From: Streptomyces mobaraensis
Lineage (GTDB): Bacteria > Actinomycetota > Actinomycetes > Streptomycetales > Streptomycetaceae
Direction of reading: 5' to 3'
Length of the DNA: 64,000 bases
Assembly: GCF_020099395.1 (NCBI RefSeq)
Contig: NZ_CP083590.1
Span: forward strand, 7,378,001 to 7,442,000
The notes beneath the pieces are model-generated. The model was not told the DNA's origin and ran no database searches. It worked only from the letters and a program-made list of their open reading frames with translations. Positions 19,915 through 27,810 of this stretch are shown piece after piece (within the stretch, counting starts at the first letter, position 1; each line of letters begins with the position of its first letter). The translations under genes were made by a program, and so were the position numbers.

Positions 19915-20010
19915 CCTCCACCTCCGCTCCCCACCATCGGGCGGCTTCCCGAGGCCGCCGCGTGCGCAGCGTACGCGGTCCGGGCCGCCGGGCGTGCGGC
20001 CACGTCCCTG

Positions 20011-20574
20011 TCACCCGGTGACGGCGTGTTCCGGCCGGGTCCGCGGGAAGGTCTCCGTGAAGGGCCGGTCCCGGACGAAGATCCGCGAGCCGCGCGCCGG
20101 GTCCAGCGCGGCGGCCCAGACGCGGGGCGCCGCCAAGGCGTCGGTCTCCCGGAAGCCGGCGCGGAGGAACGACCGCCCGCCGCCGGTCGTGGCCGCGAAG
20201 ACCTCGCTCGCCGAGCGGGCGGCCGCCTCGGCCAGCAGGGCGGCCAGCAGCCGCGAGCCCACGCCGCGCCGCTGCCGGTCGGCCCGGACACAGAAGTTGT
20301 GCAGGACGGCGGCCGGTTCGTCCGGATAGGTGCGCAGGGCCACACAGCCTTCCGGCGTGCCGTCCGTGTCCTCCGCCACCAGGAACTGGTCCGCCGTCAG
20401 CTCGTAGAGCCGCCGGGCGCGCCGGCGGAGCGCGCCCGAGCGCATGAACGGCTCGGAGAGCGCGTACAGCGCGGCGGCGTCGGCCGGCCGGGCCGCGCGG
20501 ACGCGGACCGGGTCGCGTTCACCGAGGGGCGCGAGGGCCGGGGGACGGACCTCGTGGGGGAACGCCGTCGTCAC
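20011..20574 (-). CDS. GNAT N-acetyltransferase, ArgA-like, behind an iron box
   Basis: 187 residues, GTG start with GGAAAGG before it. GNAT motif A reads [19 protein letters not shown] (acetyl-CoA pyrophosphate loop R-R-G-V-G). The overall pattern (VRAARPADAAALYALSEPF, ELTADQFLVAEDTDGTPEG, SFLRAGFRETD) resembles the short actinobacterial N-acetylglutamate synthases (Mycobacterium-type ArgA). An iron box sits about 50 bases upstream, so expression probably rises in iron limitation. Inference: it may boost ornithine supply for the hydroxamate siderophore, or acylate a precursor directly. A generic GNAT without link to iron remains possible. Confidence 0.8.
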   Translation of the reverse strand: MTTAFPHEVRPPALAPLGERDPVRVRAARPADAAALYALSEPFMRSGALRRRARRLYELTADQFLVAEDTDGTPEGCVALRTYPDEPAAVLHNFCVRADRQRRGVGSRLLAALLAEAAARSASEVFAATTGGGRSFLRAGFRETDALAAPRVWAAALDPARGSRIFVRDRPFTETFPRTRPEHAVTG

Positions 20575-20622
20575 GGTGGCACCTTTCCTGTCGCCGACTG
20601 TTCGGCCGGGTCGGGTTGTTGG

Positions 20623-20641
20623 TTAGGTCAGCCTAACCTAA
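20623..20641 (-). promoter_or_regulatory. Iron box (IdeR/DmdR1-type operator) upstream of GNAT gene
   Basis: TTAGGTCAGCCTAACCTAA agrees with the 19-bp iron-box consensus at 17 positions and is a near-perfect dyad. It is 49 bases from the GNAT start (minus strand) and about 155 bases from the permease start (plus strand), so the GNAT gene is the likelier target, though both are possible. Confidence 0.88.
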
Positions 20642-20794
20642 GTCGTTCTTGAGGAGGGGTGGGGGTGCGGCCCGAGGGGCGCCGTCACGCGGCGCACGCG
20701 CGAAGTCCCCTTTCCGCTCCACCGCTTTGCCCAGGGTGGAAGCTTGATCGTCGGCGCTATACCGTCGGGGCCCCGCGACAGAAGAGGACCCCCC

Positions 20795-22051
20795 ATGACC
20801 TCCGGCACCAGCAGATCCACCGATCCCGCCGCCGTCCAGGACGACGCGTCCGGAGCGGCACCGCCCGGACGGCCGCGCCTCCTGCGCGACGCCTCCGTCT
20901 CCGCCGTGCTCGCCGGGCTCGTGGCCGTCGTGGTGTCGTACTCGGGCCCGCTCGCCATCGTCCTCACCGCCGCCCGGGCCGGGCACCTGGACACCGCGCA
21001 GACCGGCTCATGGGTCTGGGCGATCTCCCTCGGCAGCGGCCTCACCTGCCTCGGCCTGAGCCTGTGGACCCGGACGCCCGTCATCACCGCCTGGTCCACG
21101 CCCGGCGCGGCACTCCTGGTGACCGGACTGGGTGCCTACTCCTACCCGGAGGCGATCGGGGCGTTCCTGGTCACCGGAGTGGCGATCACCGTCGCCGGGC
21201 TGACCGGCGTGTTCGGCCGGCTCATACGCCGGGTGCCGGCCGCCGTCGTCTCCGCCATGCTCGCGGGCATCCTCTTCCCCTTCGGCGTCGGCGTGTTCAC
21301 CTCACTGAAGACCGCGCCCCTCGTCGCCGGCTCCGTCCTCCTCGCCTACCTCCTCGCCAAGCGGTGGCTGCCGCGCTACGCCGTCCTGGCGGCCCTCGCG
21401 GTCGGCGTCATCTGCGCCGCCGCCGACTCCCGCCTCGACGTCCACCTGGACGGGATCGAGTTCGCCCGGCCGGTCCTGACCGCGCCGCACTTCTCCGCCG
21501 CGTCCCTCATCGGCATCGCCGTCCCCCTCGCCATCGCGACGCTGGCCTCGCAGAACGCCCCCGGCATGGCCGTCCTCACCGCGTCCGGCTACCGGCCCGA
21601 CGACCGCCTGCTGATCGGCACCACCGGCGTGGTCTCCACCCTGCTCGCCCCCTTCGGCTCGCACGCCGTCAACCTCGCGGCCATCACCGCCGCGATCTGC
21701 ACCGGCCCCGAAGCCCACCGGGACCCACGCCGCCGCTATGTCGCGGGCGTCGCCTGCGGGGTGTTCTACCTGCTCATCGGCGTCTTCGGGGCGACACTCG
21801 TGGTGTTCTTCGCCGGCCTGCCCAAGGAACTGGTCGCCGCGGTCGCCGGCGTCGCCCTCCTCGGGGCCCTGTCCGGCGGCCTGACCGGCGCCGTCCAGGA
21901 CGCCGACGACCGGGAGGCGGCCCTCGTCACCTTCCTGGCCACGGCCTCCGGCGTCACCCTCTTCGGCATCGGATCCGCCTTCTGGGGACTGGTCCTGGGC
22001 ATGGGCGCACACCTCGTGCTGACCTACCGGCGGCGGAGCGCGGCCGCCTGA
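20795..22051 (+). CDS. BenE-type (benzoate/H+ symporter family) membrane permease
   Basis: 418 residues from the ATG at 20795, chosen because GAAGAGGA precedes it and the upstream in-frame stretch is not hydrophobic. About 12 membrane helices follow an N-terminal tail. Family motifs include TPVITAWSTPGAALL and TLASQNAPGMAVLTASGY, typical of the BenE/Co benzoate transporter family. It is a proton-driven importer of an aromatic or related acid in this family; the substrate here is not shown. It stands alone between the iron box and the kinase gene. Confidence 0.85.
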   Translation: MTSGTSRSTDPAAVQDDASGAAPPGRPRLLRDASVSAVLAGLVAVVVSYSGPLAIVLTAARAGHLDTAQTGSWVWAISLGSGLTCLGLSLWTRTPVITAWSTPGAALLVTGLGAYSYPEAIGAFLVTGVAITVAGLTGVFGRLIRRVPAAVVSAMLAGILFPFGVGVFTSLKTAPLVAGSVLLAYLLAKRWLPRYAVLAALAVGVICAAADSRLDVHLDGIEFARPVLTAPHFSAASLIGIAVPLAIATLASQNAPGMAVLTASGYRPDDRLLIGTTGVVSTLLAPFGSHAVNLAAITAAICTGPEAHRDPRRRYVAGVACGVFYLLIGVFGATLVVFFAGLPKELVAAVAGVALLGALSGGLTGAVQDADDREAALVTFLATASGVTLFGIGSAFWGLVLGMGAHLVLTYRRRSAAA

Positions 22052-22114
22052 GCCGGGGGGCGGGCCGGGAAACGGCGTCGACAACCGGCCCACCCACCAG
22101 GCAAGATCATTTCC

Positions 22115-23071
22115 ATGGTGAACCCGCATTCCCCCGACGCCGCCCTCAGCGACCGCGCCCGGCGCGCCGTGGACCTCGCGACCCGGGCCGGCCGCCGGCT
22201 CGGCCTGCGCGCCGGCGAACCCCGCGTCCTGCACGACGTCTTCAACGTCCTGGTGCACCTGGCGCCGGACCCCGTCGTGGTACGCGTCCCGTCCCTGGCC
22301 CTCACGCCGTACGACGAGCTGCTCGCCAAGCAGCGGCGCGAACTGGCGGTGACCGGGTGGCTGGCCGACCGGGGCGTCCCCGTCGTCGGGCCCAGCCCGC
22401 TGGTGCCCCGCGAGCCCGTGGAGATCGACGGGACGTCGCTCACCTTCTGGGAGTTCGTCACCGAGACCGACCGCCTCGCCGACCTCCCGCAGGACGACGC
22501 CGAGGCGATGCGGGAGCGCTTCACCGAACAGACCGCCTGGGCGGCCGAGTTGCACCGGCACCTCGCCGACTACCCCGGCGAGCTGCCCGTCCTCGCCCCG
22601 CTCGTTCCGGCGATCGGCTCCGCGCTGGCGGCCCTGCGCAAGGACCCGCAGACGCTCACGACGGCCGATCTCGACCGCGCCGAGGCCGAGTACGCCGCGC
22701 TGGAAACCCTGGTCCGGGACCTGCCCGCCCGCTTCCCCGGCGCCCGCCTCCAGGCCCTGCACGGCGACTCCCCGGCGTACAACGTCCTGCGGACCGCCGA
22801 GGGATACCGCTTCAGCGACTTCGAGGACGCGACGCGCGGACCCGTCGAGTGGGACCTGACCCTCGTCGGCCCCCTCGGCGTCGAGGCGTACGAGCGCGCG
22901 GGCGGCGTCCCCGTCGACCGCGCGCTGCTGCACGTCATGGAGGGGGCGCGGCTGCTCCAGACGGTGTCGGCGCTCAGCGTCGTCCCGCGGATGCCCGAAC
23001 TGGGGCCGATGCTGGAGCCGATGGTGGCGATGTGGCGGGACCGCGCCCCGCTGTCGGCGAACCTTCCGTAG
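22115..23071 (+). CDS. Aminoglycoside phosphotransferase (APH)-family kinase
   Basis: 318 residues. The kinase-like fold is supported by the catalytic loop LHGDSPAYNVL (H-G-D-x4-N) and the metal-binding FSDFEDATRGPVEWDLT. The N-terminal lobe has an irregular lysine region (YDELLAKQRRELAVTGWL). APH-family members phosphorylate small molecules such as antibiotics, choline or sugars. There is no context pointing to a substrate, and resistance should not be assumed. The gene is convergent with the chitinase that ends 9 bases after its stop. Confidence 0.85.
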   Translation: MVNPHSPDAALSDRARRAVDLATRAGRRLGLRAGEPRVLHDVFNVLVHLAPDPVVVRVPSLALTPYDELLAKQRRELAVTGWLADRGVPVVGPSPLVPREPVEIDGTSLTFWEFVTETDRLADLPQDDAEAMRERFTEQTAWAAELHRHLADYPGELPVLAPLVPAIGSALAALRKDPQTLTTADLDRAEAEYAALETLVRDLPARFPGARLQALHGDSPAYNVLRTAEGYRFSDFEDATRGPVEWDLTLVGPLGVEAYERAGGVPVDRALLHVMEGARLLQTVSALSVVPRMPELGPMLEPMVAMWRDRAPLSANLP

Positions 23072-23080
23072 GGCGGGACG

Positions 23081-24166
23081 TCACCGGCCCTGCAGCGCCT
23101 TGACGTTGTCGCCGAACGTCCACCCCTTCGACCCGTCCCAGTTGACGGACCAGGTCATCAGCCCCTTGAGCCGGCCATTGCAGGTGCGCCACGCCTCTCC
23201 CACCTGACCGGGCGTCATATAACCGCCGCCGGCGCCCGGCTGCGCCGGCAGGCCGGGGACCTGCTTGTCGTAGGGCACCTTGACGGTGATCCCCTGCACG
23301 ACCAGGCCCCGGTCGAGGCAGTCGGTCTGCGCGGTGAACCCCTCGACCGTCCCGGCGGAGTAGGAGTCACCGGAGCAGCCGTACATATTGCCGTTGTAGT
23401 ACTGCATGTTGAGCCACCAGAGCCGGCCGTTGTCCGCGTACTTCTTCACGATCGGCAGGTAGGCGCCCCAGATGGACCCGTACGTCACGCTGCCGCCGGT
23501 CACGTACGCCGTCTCCGGCGCCATCGTCAGCCCGAACCCGTCGGGCATCCGGGCGAGCACGCCGTCGATGATGCGCATGAGGTTGGCCTGGGAGGCGGAC
23601 GGTCTGGTGATGTCGCCGCCGCCCGTGAGGCCGGTCTCGATGTCGATGTCGATGCCGTCGAAGTTGTACTTCTTCAGGATCGGCACGACGGTGTCCACGA
23701 ACCGGTCCGCCACGGTGGACGAGTTGAGGTCGATCCCGGCCGCCGCGCCGCCGATGGACAGCAGCACCGTCGCTCCGGCCGCCTTCGCCCGGCACATCTC
23801 CGCCGGGGTCGGGACCTTCACCGTGGCGTCCATCCCGTCCTCCCACAGCGCCGTGCCGTCGGAGAGGATCACCGGGAACGCCGCGTTGACCACGTTGTAG
23901 CCGTGGCCGCGGATCCGGTCGTCGGTCACCGGGATCCAGCCGAGCGGCGGGTGGACGCCGTTCGCCGCGCCGTCCCAGTTCTCCCAGTAGCCCTGGAGGA
24001 CCTTGCCCGCGGGCTTGGGCTTGGTGGCGCAGACCTCCCCCGAGGTGCCGGACGGGGTGCCGGACGAGCCACCGGACGGGGACGCGGCGGCGGGCAGTTG
24101 CAGGGCGCACGCCAGGGCCAGGACGGTGGCCGACAGGCGTACCGTCCCAAGGGTTCGAGGGGTCAC
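23081..24166 (-). CDS. Secreted GH18 chitinase
   Basis: 361 residues. The GTG at 24166 (GGGAGCG before it) gives a clean signal peptide: TPRTLGTVRLSATVLALACA up to about PAAAS, then a Ser/Gly/Thr/Pro linker. The single GH18 catalytic domain has VLQGYWENWDGAANGVHPP, LLSIGGAAAG, and the catalytic DGIDIDIE (DxxDxDxE, about residue 175), then MAPET and LMTWSVNWD near the end. There is no carbohydrate-binding module. It hydrolyses chitin outside the cell. A DasR-like site and promoter lie upstream; the AraC gene is divergent. Confidence 0.95.
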   Translation of the reverse strand: MTPRTLGTVRLSATVLALACALQLPAAASPSGGSSGTPSGTSGEVCATKPKPAGKVLQGYWENWDGAANGVHPPLGWIPVTDDRIRGHGYNVVNAAFPVILSDGTALWEDGMDATVKVPTPAEMCRAKAAGATVLLSIGGAAAGIDLNSSTVADRFVDTVVPILKKYNFDGIDIDIETGLTGGGDITRPSASQANLMRIIDGVLARMPDGFGLTMAPETAYVTGGSVTYGSIWGAYLPIVKKYADNGRLWWLNMQYYNGNMYGCSGDSYSAGTVEGFTAQTDCLDRGLVVQGITVKVPYDKQVPGLPAQPGAGGGYMTPGQVGEAWRTCNGRLKGLMTWSVNWDGSKGWTFGDNVKALQGR

Positions 24167-24206
24167 GTTCGCTCCCTGAGTGGGGGGTGGGAGTGGGGTG
24201 TCAGGG

Positions 24207-24248
24207 AACGTAGGAGCGCCCGCCGCCCCCGTCAATAGGTCTGGACCA
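24207..24248 (-). promoter_or_regulatory. Chitinase promoter with a DasR-responsive (dre-like) site
   Basis: On the minus strand TGGTCCAGACCT (24237-24248) lies directly before a -35 TTGACG (24230-24235), a 17-base spacer and a -10 TACGTT (24207-24212). TGGTCCAGACCT is the repeat known from Streptomyces chitinase promoters and resembles the DasR operator core TGGTCTAGACCA. GlcNAc-dependent control of the chitinase is expected. Only one copy is seen. Confidence 0.8.
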
Positions 24249-24262
24249 GAAGGGAGACCGGG

Positions 24263-25081
24263 GTGCCGACGACACGACCGCGGGGGGACGAGCGAGGCGG
24301 GCACGGGATCCGTATCCGGCACACACCGCACGCGACCACCGGCCACCGGCCGCTGCGCGCGGGGACGGAGGTCGACGCGCACCGGCACGACGAGCACCAG
24401 ATCGTCTACGCGGGCCGCGGCGTCCTCTCCGTCACGACGGACGAGGGCAGCTGGATCGCGCCGGGCAACCGGGCGCTCTGGATCCCGGCCGGCACGGTGC
24501 ACGAGCACCGCGCGTACGGCGACACCGAGATCCACCTCGTCGGACTGCCGTTGGCGGAGAACCCGCTGTCCCTCAACCGGCCGGCCGTCATCGGCGTCGG
24601 CCCGCTGCTGCGGGAACTGATCCTCGCCTACACCGAGGAGCCCACCGACCCCACCGCGGCCTCCACGGCGGCCCCCACGGCGGAACGCCTCCGCCTGCGC
24701 GCCGTCCTCCTCGACCGGCTCCGCCGCTCCGACGAACAGCCCCTGCACGTCCCCGCCCCCAGGGACCCCCGCCTGGCCGCGGTCTGCGCCGTCCTCCGCG
24801 ACGACCCCGCCGACCACCGCACCCTCGCCCAGCTCGGCGCGGCGTACGGCGCCGGCGAACGCACCCTCACCCGGCTCTTCCGCTCCGAACTCGGCATGAG
24901 CTTCCCGCAGTGGCGCACCCAGGTCCGGCTGCACCACGCGCTGCTCCTGCTGGCCGAGGGCGCCTCGGTCTCCACCGTGGCCCGCCGCTGCGGCTGGGCG
25001 TCGAGCAGCGCCTTCATCGACGTCTTCCGCCGGGCCTTCGGCCACACACCGGGGGCCCACCGGACGCGCTTCCCGCCGTGA
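24263..25081 (+). CDS. AraC-family transcriptional regulator with cupin sensor domain
   Basis: 272 residues; GTG start with AGGGAG just upstream. The N-terminal half is a cupin-like fold (AGTEVDAHRHDEHQIVYAGRG, IAPGNRALWIPAGTVHEH). The C-terminal half has the two AraC helix-turn-helix units: TLAQLGAAYGAGERTLTRLF and VSTVARRCGWASSSAFIDVF followed by RAFGHTPG. It is divergent from the chitinase, with only 96 bases between starts, so the dre-like site may also touch its promoter. The effector is unknown. Confidence 0.9.
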   Translation: MPTTRPRGDERGGHGIRIRHTPHATTGHRPLRAGTEVDAHRHDEHQIVYAGRGVLSVTTDEGSWIAPGNRALWIPAGTVHEHRAYGDTEIHLVGLPLAENPLSLNRPAVIGVGPLLRELILAYTEEPTDPTAASTAAPTAERLRLRAVLLDRLRRSDEQPLHVPAPRDPRLAAVCAVLRDDPADHRTLAQLGAAYGAGERTLTRLFRSELGMSFPQWRTQVRLHHALLLLAEGASVSTVARRCGWASSSAFIDVFRRAFGHTPGAHRTRFPP

Positions 25082-25110
25082 GCCGCCGTGAGCCGCCGTG
25101 AGCCGGCGGG
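25078..25110 (+). repeat. Short direct repeat (GTGAGCCGCC, three copies)
   Basis: Immediately at and after the AraC stop codon, CCGTGAGCCG is repeated three times (the last copy ends CCGG). This is a small tandem duplication. The 192-base gap up to 25273 shows nothing else convincing. Confidence 0.6.
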
Positions 25111-25273
25111 GGCGCGGATGGGGGCCGGGGGGCAACGGAGACCGCGCCGGTGACCCCCATCCCTGCGAACTCTGCGAACGCGCGCACGACCGCGTCAGGC
25201 GGTCGGGAGCCGGACGAGACAGGGCGGCGAGGAAGCGGGCATCGGACGGCGCCCGAGCCCGCGCGCCGCGTCC

Positions 25274-25684
25274 CTACCAGGCGGCGGCCCCGCATTTGCC
25301 TCCGCCTTGGAGGCAGGCACGGAAGTTCAGGCCCTTGATGTCGTGGAAACGGGAGTTGAAGCCTTCGCCGTTCTGGGCCGACTGAACGGTGAACCAGCCT
25401 CTGCCCTCCCACTTCGCCTGGAGGACCACGTACTTGCCGTCCATCTTGTGGTCGTAGAACTTGCCCCAGTAGTGGCCGTCGTAACTGCCCTTGCCGTTGC
25501 CCGCCCACTCCCAGTTGACCTGGACCTCTCCCGAGCGGTCACTGGTCCACACCGTCCGGTGGGCTTCTCCCTGGTCCAGCGCTCCACCCGGCGACGCCTG
25601 CGCCTGGACGGTGATCCCGCCTACGGCCAGCACCGCGGCGGCCGCGACGGCGGCCGATGTGATCCTCTTGCGTACGCTGTGCAT
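25274..25684 (-). CDS. Small secreted protein, unknown function
   Basis: 136 residues. A signal peptide (MHSVRKRITSAAVAAAAVLA, probable cleavage after VQAQA) is followed by a ~105-residue mature part rich in aromatic and charged residues (VNWEWAGNGKGSYDGHYWGK, ARGWFTVQS-like segment) with two cysteines near the C-terminus (ACLQGGGKC) that could form a disulphide. It looks like a small extracellular beta-rich domain. I recognise no family. It is transcribed alone. Confidence 0.7.
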   Translation of the reverse strand: MHSVRKRITSAAVAAAAVLAVGGITVQAQASPGGALDQGEAHRTVWTSDRSGEVQVNWEWAGNGKGSYDGHYWGKFYDHKMDGKYVVLQAKWEGRGWFTVQSAQNGEGFNSRFHDIKGLNFRACLQGGGKCGAAAW

Positions 25685-26270
25685 GTCGTCCCCCTAGCTA
25701 CCCGAACTGATCATCGGTTACGGCCCTCGAAGGGCGGCCATCCGGTAGGCGAGAGAAATCCTGGGGGCATTCCGCCGAGGCCGTACAGGCGGAAAACCAG
25801 CCACACCGCGGTCATCCCCGGTCGTTTCCCGCGCCTGCCCGAAGGTTGTCACAGCGCGGGACCGGCCGGCCGCGGATGTGCCCCGGCCCGTGACGACCTG
25901 GATGGCCCGGTCCCGGACGGCCTTCTTGACCGCCGTTTCCGGATCGACCCGGCGCACACCGGAGGCGTGGGCGTGCTCGGCGGTCACGGCACCGCGGTCC
26001 GGCGCGAGGATCCGGAGCCGCCGGGCCGGGTGAGCGGGCCGCTGCCCGAACCGGTCGTTCTCCGGGGCGGCACCGCGTCTCCTTCGTCACCGCCGACAGC
26101 GCAGGTCAAGCCGTAGATTCACGAAGATCACCGCGATGACGGTCAGTCAGAATCCGATCATCCGTCATTCGGGTTGTCGGCCATAACCTCGCCGGGTCCC
26201 GCCGGTTAGCCGGGTATCGCGCCTGGACGGTCCAGGGGCGAGGAGCCGAAAACCGGAGGCCGACAAAGCC
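25685..26270. other. Intergenic stretch of 586 bases without a convincing gene
   Basis: Divergent start regions of two small secreted-protein genes. A minus-strand frame around 25718-26070 reads a plausible polypeptide (VTAEHAHASGVRRVDPETAV) but has no ribosome binding site and a stop just upstream; it might be a decayed gene remnant. Otherwise nothing recognisable. Confidence 0.4.
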
Positions 26271-26534
26271 ATGAAGAAGTTCACCCACGTTGCCGTGCTC
26301 GCCGCTGGTGCCGGGCTGCTGACCGGGCTCATGGGGGTCATGGGCGCCGGTACGGCCACGGCGGACACGATCACCTGCTCGGACCACCTGCCGGCGCACA
26401 CCAACGGCAATGTCGCCAACGACGTGCCCCAGCAGGGCAACAAGCTCGCCGGGGCGCTGTTCGACACCGCTACGTGCACCACTGTGCAGGCCAACAACGG
26501 ACTGAACGGCGCCGACAACGGCGACGGCTCCTGA
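26271..26534 (+). CDS. Small secreted protein, unknown function
   Basis: 87 residues. MKKFTHVAVLAAGAGLLTGL starts a signal peptide ending about TATADT, leaving a mature peptide of ~55 residues with two cysteines (TCSDHLPAH and ATCTTVQ), and Asn/Gly-rich ends (NGLNGADNGDGS). GGAGG lies about 12 bases before ATG. It has the size and style of small surface proteins of sporulating actinomycetes, but lacks the chaplin pattern. Function unknown. Confidence 0.65.
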   Translation: MKKFTHVAVLAAGAGLLTGLMGVMGAGTATADTITCSDHLPAHTNGNVANDVPQQGNKLAGALFDTATCTTVQANNGLNGADNGDGS

Positions 26535-26666
26535 CCCCGGCTCCGCACGGGCGTTCACCGGTCTCCGGGAGCCAACTTCCCGGAGAGCTTCGCGTCTTCG
26601 ACAGACGATGACCTGCCCCCTCCCCGTGACCGGACATCCGGCCCGGCGGGGGCGGAAGGGGTTGAC

Positions 26667-27740
26667 ATGCAGCGATCGCGTCCCTTGGCAGGGTGGCTGA
26701 CGGCCCTGGCGGCCGCGAGTCTGATGACCGGGCAGCTGACCGTTCCCGCGGATGCCGCCCCCTCCCGGTACAAGGTCTTCACGCCCGGCAGCGGTGTGCA
26801 GACCTGGACGGCTCCGGAGGGAGTGAAGAAGGTCTACTTCTACGTGTGGGGCCCCGGTGGCGGCGGTGGCGGGGCCGGCGGTGCGGGCGGCGGTGGCGGT
26901 GGCGAAGGCAGAGGGCTCGGGTCCGGCGTCCTCTCGGGCTCGGGTGACGGTGGCGGCGGTGCGGGTGGCGGCGGAGGAGCCGGCGGGGGAGGGGGCGGAT
27001 CCGGCACCTTCAAGTACTGCGTCTGGAGCTATCTGAAGTTCCGCGGTTTCGTGCTGGAACCGGCCGCGGGCGGCGCGGGCGGAAGCAGCGGTTCCGGAGG
27101 ATCGGGCGGAAAGCCCGGCAGCAACGGACTGGGCACCGACGGGGATGCGGGCAGCAAGGGCAGCGCCGGAACCAAGGGAGCGTCCCCCAAGGTCAGCTAC
27201 GCCTACTACAACAGGACTGACGGTTCCAGGGGCATCCTCGCAGGGGCTCAAGGCGGTTCCGGCGGAAACGCGGGACACGGCGGGAGCGGAGGTGGAGGGG
27301 GAACGGAGAAGGGCGTCTCCGGCGCGTCCGGCGCACCCGTCGCGGGAGGAGGCGAAGGCGGCTATACGCGGCATGGAGCCTGGTGCCAGAGCTACGCGGT
27401 CGGGAAGCCCGGTGCCAAGGGAAGCGCCGGCCGTGGCAGCAAGGCCGTGAAGAAGAACGCGAACCAGGGGACGACGGGCGGCCTGACGGGCCCAGGAGGC
27501 GCCGGCGGAGCAGCCGTCCACACCGCTCGCATCAAGCTTCCGGACGGCACCTTCTACACACCGCCGAAGGGCGTGGGCAAGGGCGGCAACGGCGGGACCG
27601 GCATCCTCGAGCTCGATGAGGGCGGCGGCATCGGCGGTACGGGCGGCAAGAGCGGTGCTTCGCCCACCAAGGGCTCGGCCGGTGCGGCCGGCAGGCCGGG
27701 CGGCAGGGGCGGGAACGGGCTGATTGTCGTCGCTTGGTGA
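26667..27740 (+). CDS. Secreted glycine-rich protein
   Basis: 357 residues with a signal peptide (MQRSRPLAGWLTALAAASLM up to about PADAA). The mature N-terminus has a beta-like segment (GVQTWTAPEGVKKVYFYVWG) followed by ~280 residues dominated by glycine with Ser, Ala, Lys and Asp. The GGxGGxGG tracts recall glycine-rich cell-surface domains and collagen-like low-complexity proteins. Two single cysteines lie in non-repetitive islands (FKYCVWSYLKF; GAWCQSYAV). It probably forms an extended extracellular or wall-associated structure. Function is not known. The base composition and repeats make shadows in other frames, which I ignore. Confidence 0.75.
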   Translation: MQRSRPLAGWLTALAAASLMTGQLTVPADAAPSRYKVFTPGSGVQTWTAPEGVKKVYFYVWGPGGGGGGAGGAGGGGGGEGRGLGSGVLSGSGDGGGGAGGGGGAGGGGGGSGTFKYCVWSYLKFRGFVLEPAAGGAGGSSGSGGSGGKPGSNGLGTDGDAGSKGSAGTKGASPKVSYAYYNRTDGSRGILAGAQGGSGGNAGHGGSGGGGGTEKGVSGASGAPVAGGGEGGYTRHGAWCQSYAVGKPGAKGSAGRGSKAVKKNANQGTTGGLTGPGGAGGAAVHTARIKLPDGTFYTPPKGVGKGGNGGTGILELDEGGGIGGTGGKSGASPTKGSAGAAGRPGGRGGNGLIVVAW

Positions 27741-27810
27741 CCGGAGCCAGGGGCGGCCCGTTTTCCGGCACAGGTGCTTCGCCGTCCCCGACGGCTGCCC
27801 ATGAGGACGG

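Noticed and set aside
20623..20795. Iron box as regulator of the BenE-type permease.
   Set aside because: It is about 155 bases from that start but about 50 from the GNAT start; a benzoate-type permease has no evident iron link.
22115..23071. APH-family gene as antibiotic resistance for a cluster product.
   Set aside because: It is away from both clusters and the family has many other substrates; nothing supports resistance.
25718..26116. Possible small minus-strand gene between two secreted-protein genes.
   Set aside because: No ribosome binding site, a stop just upstream, and no recognisable family; described only as a gap.
26271..26534. Small two-cysteine secreted protein considered as a chaplin.
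   Set aside because: It lacks the chaplin GN...NVCGN pattern and hydrophobic tail, so I leave it unnamed.
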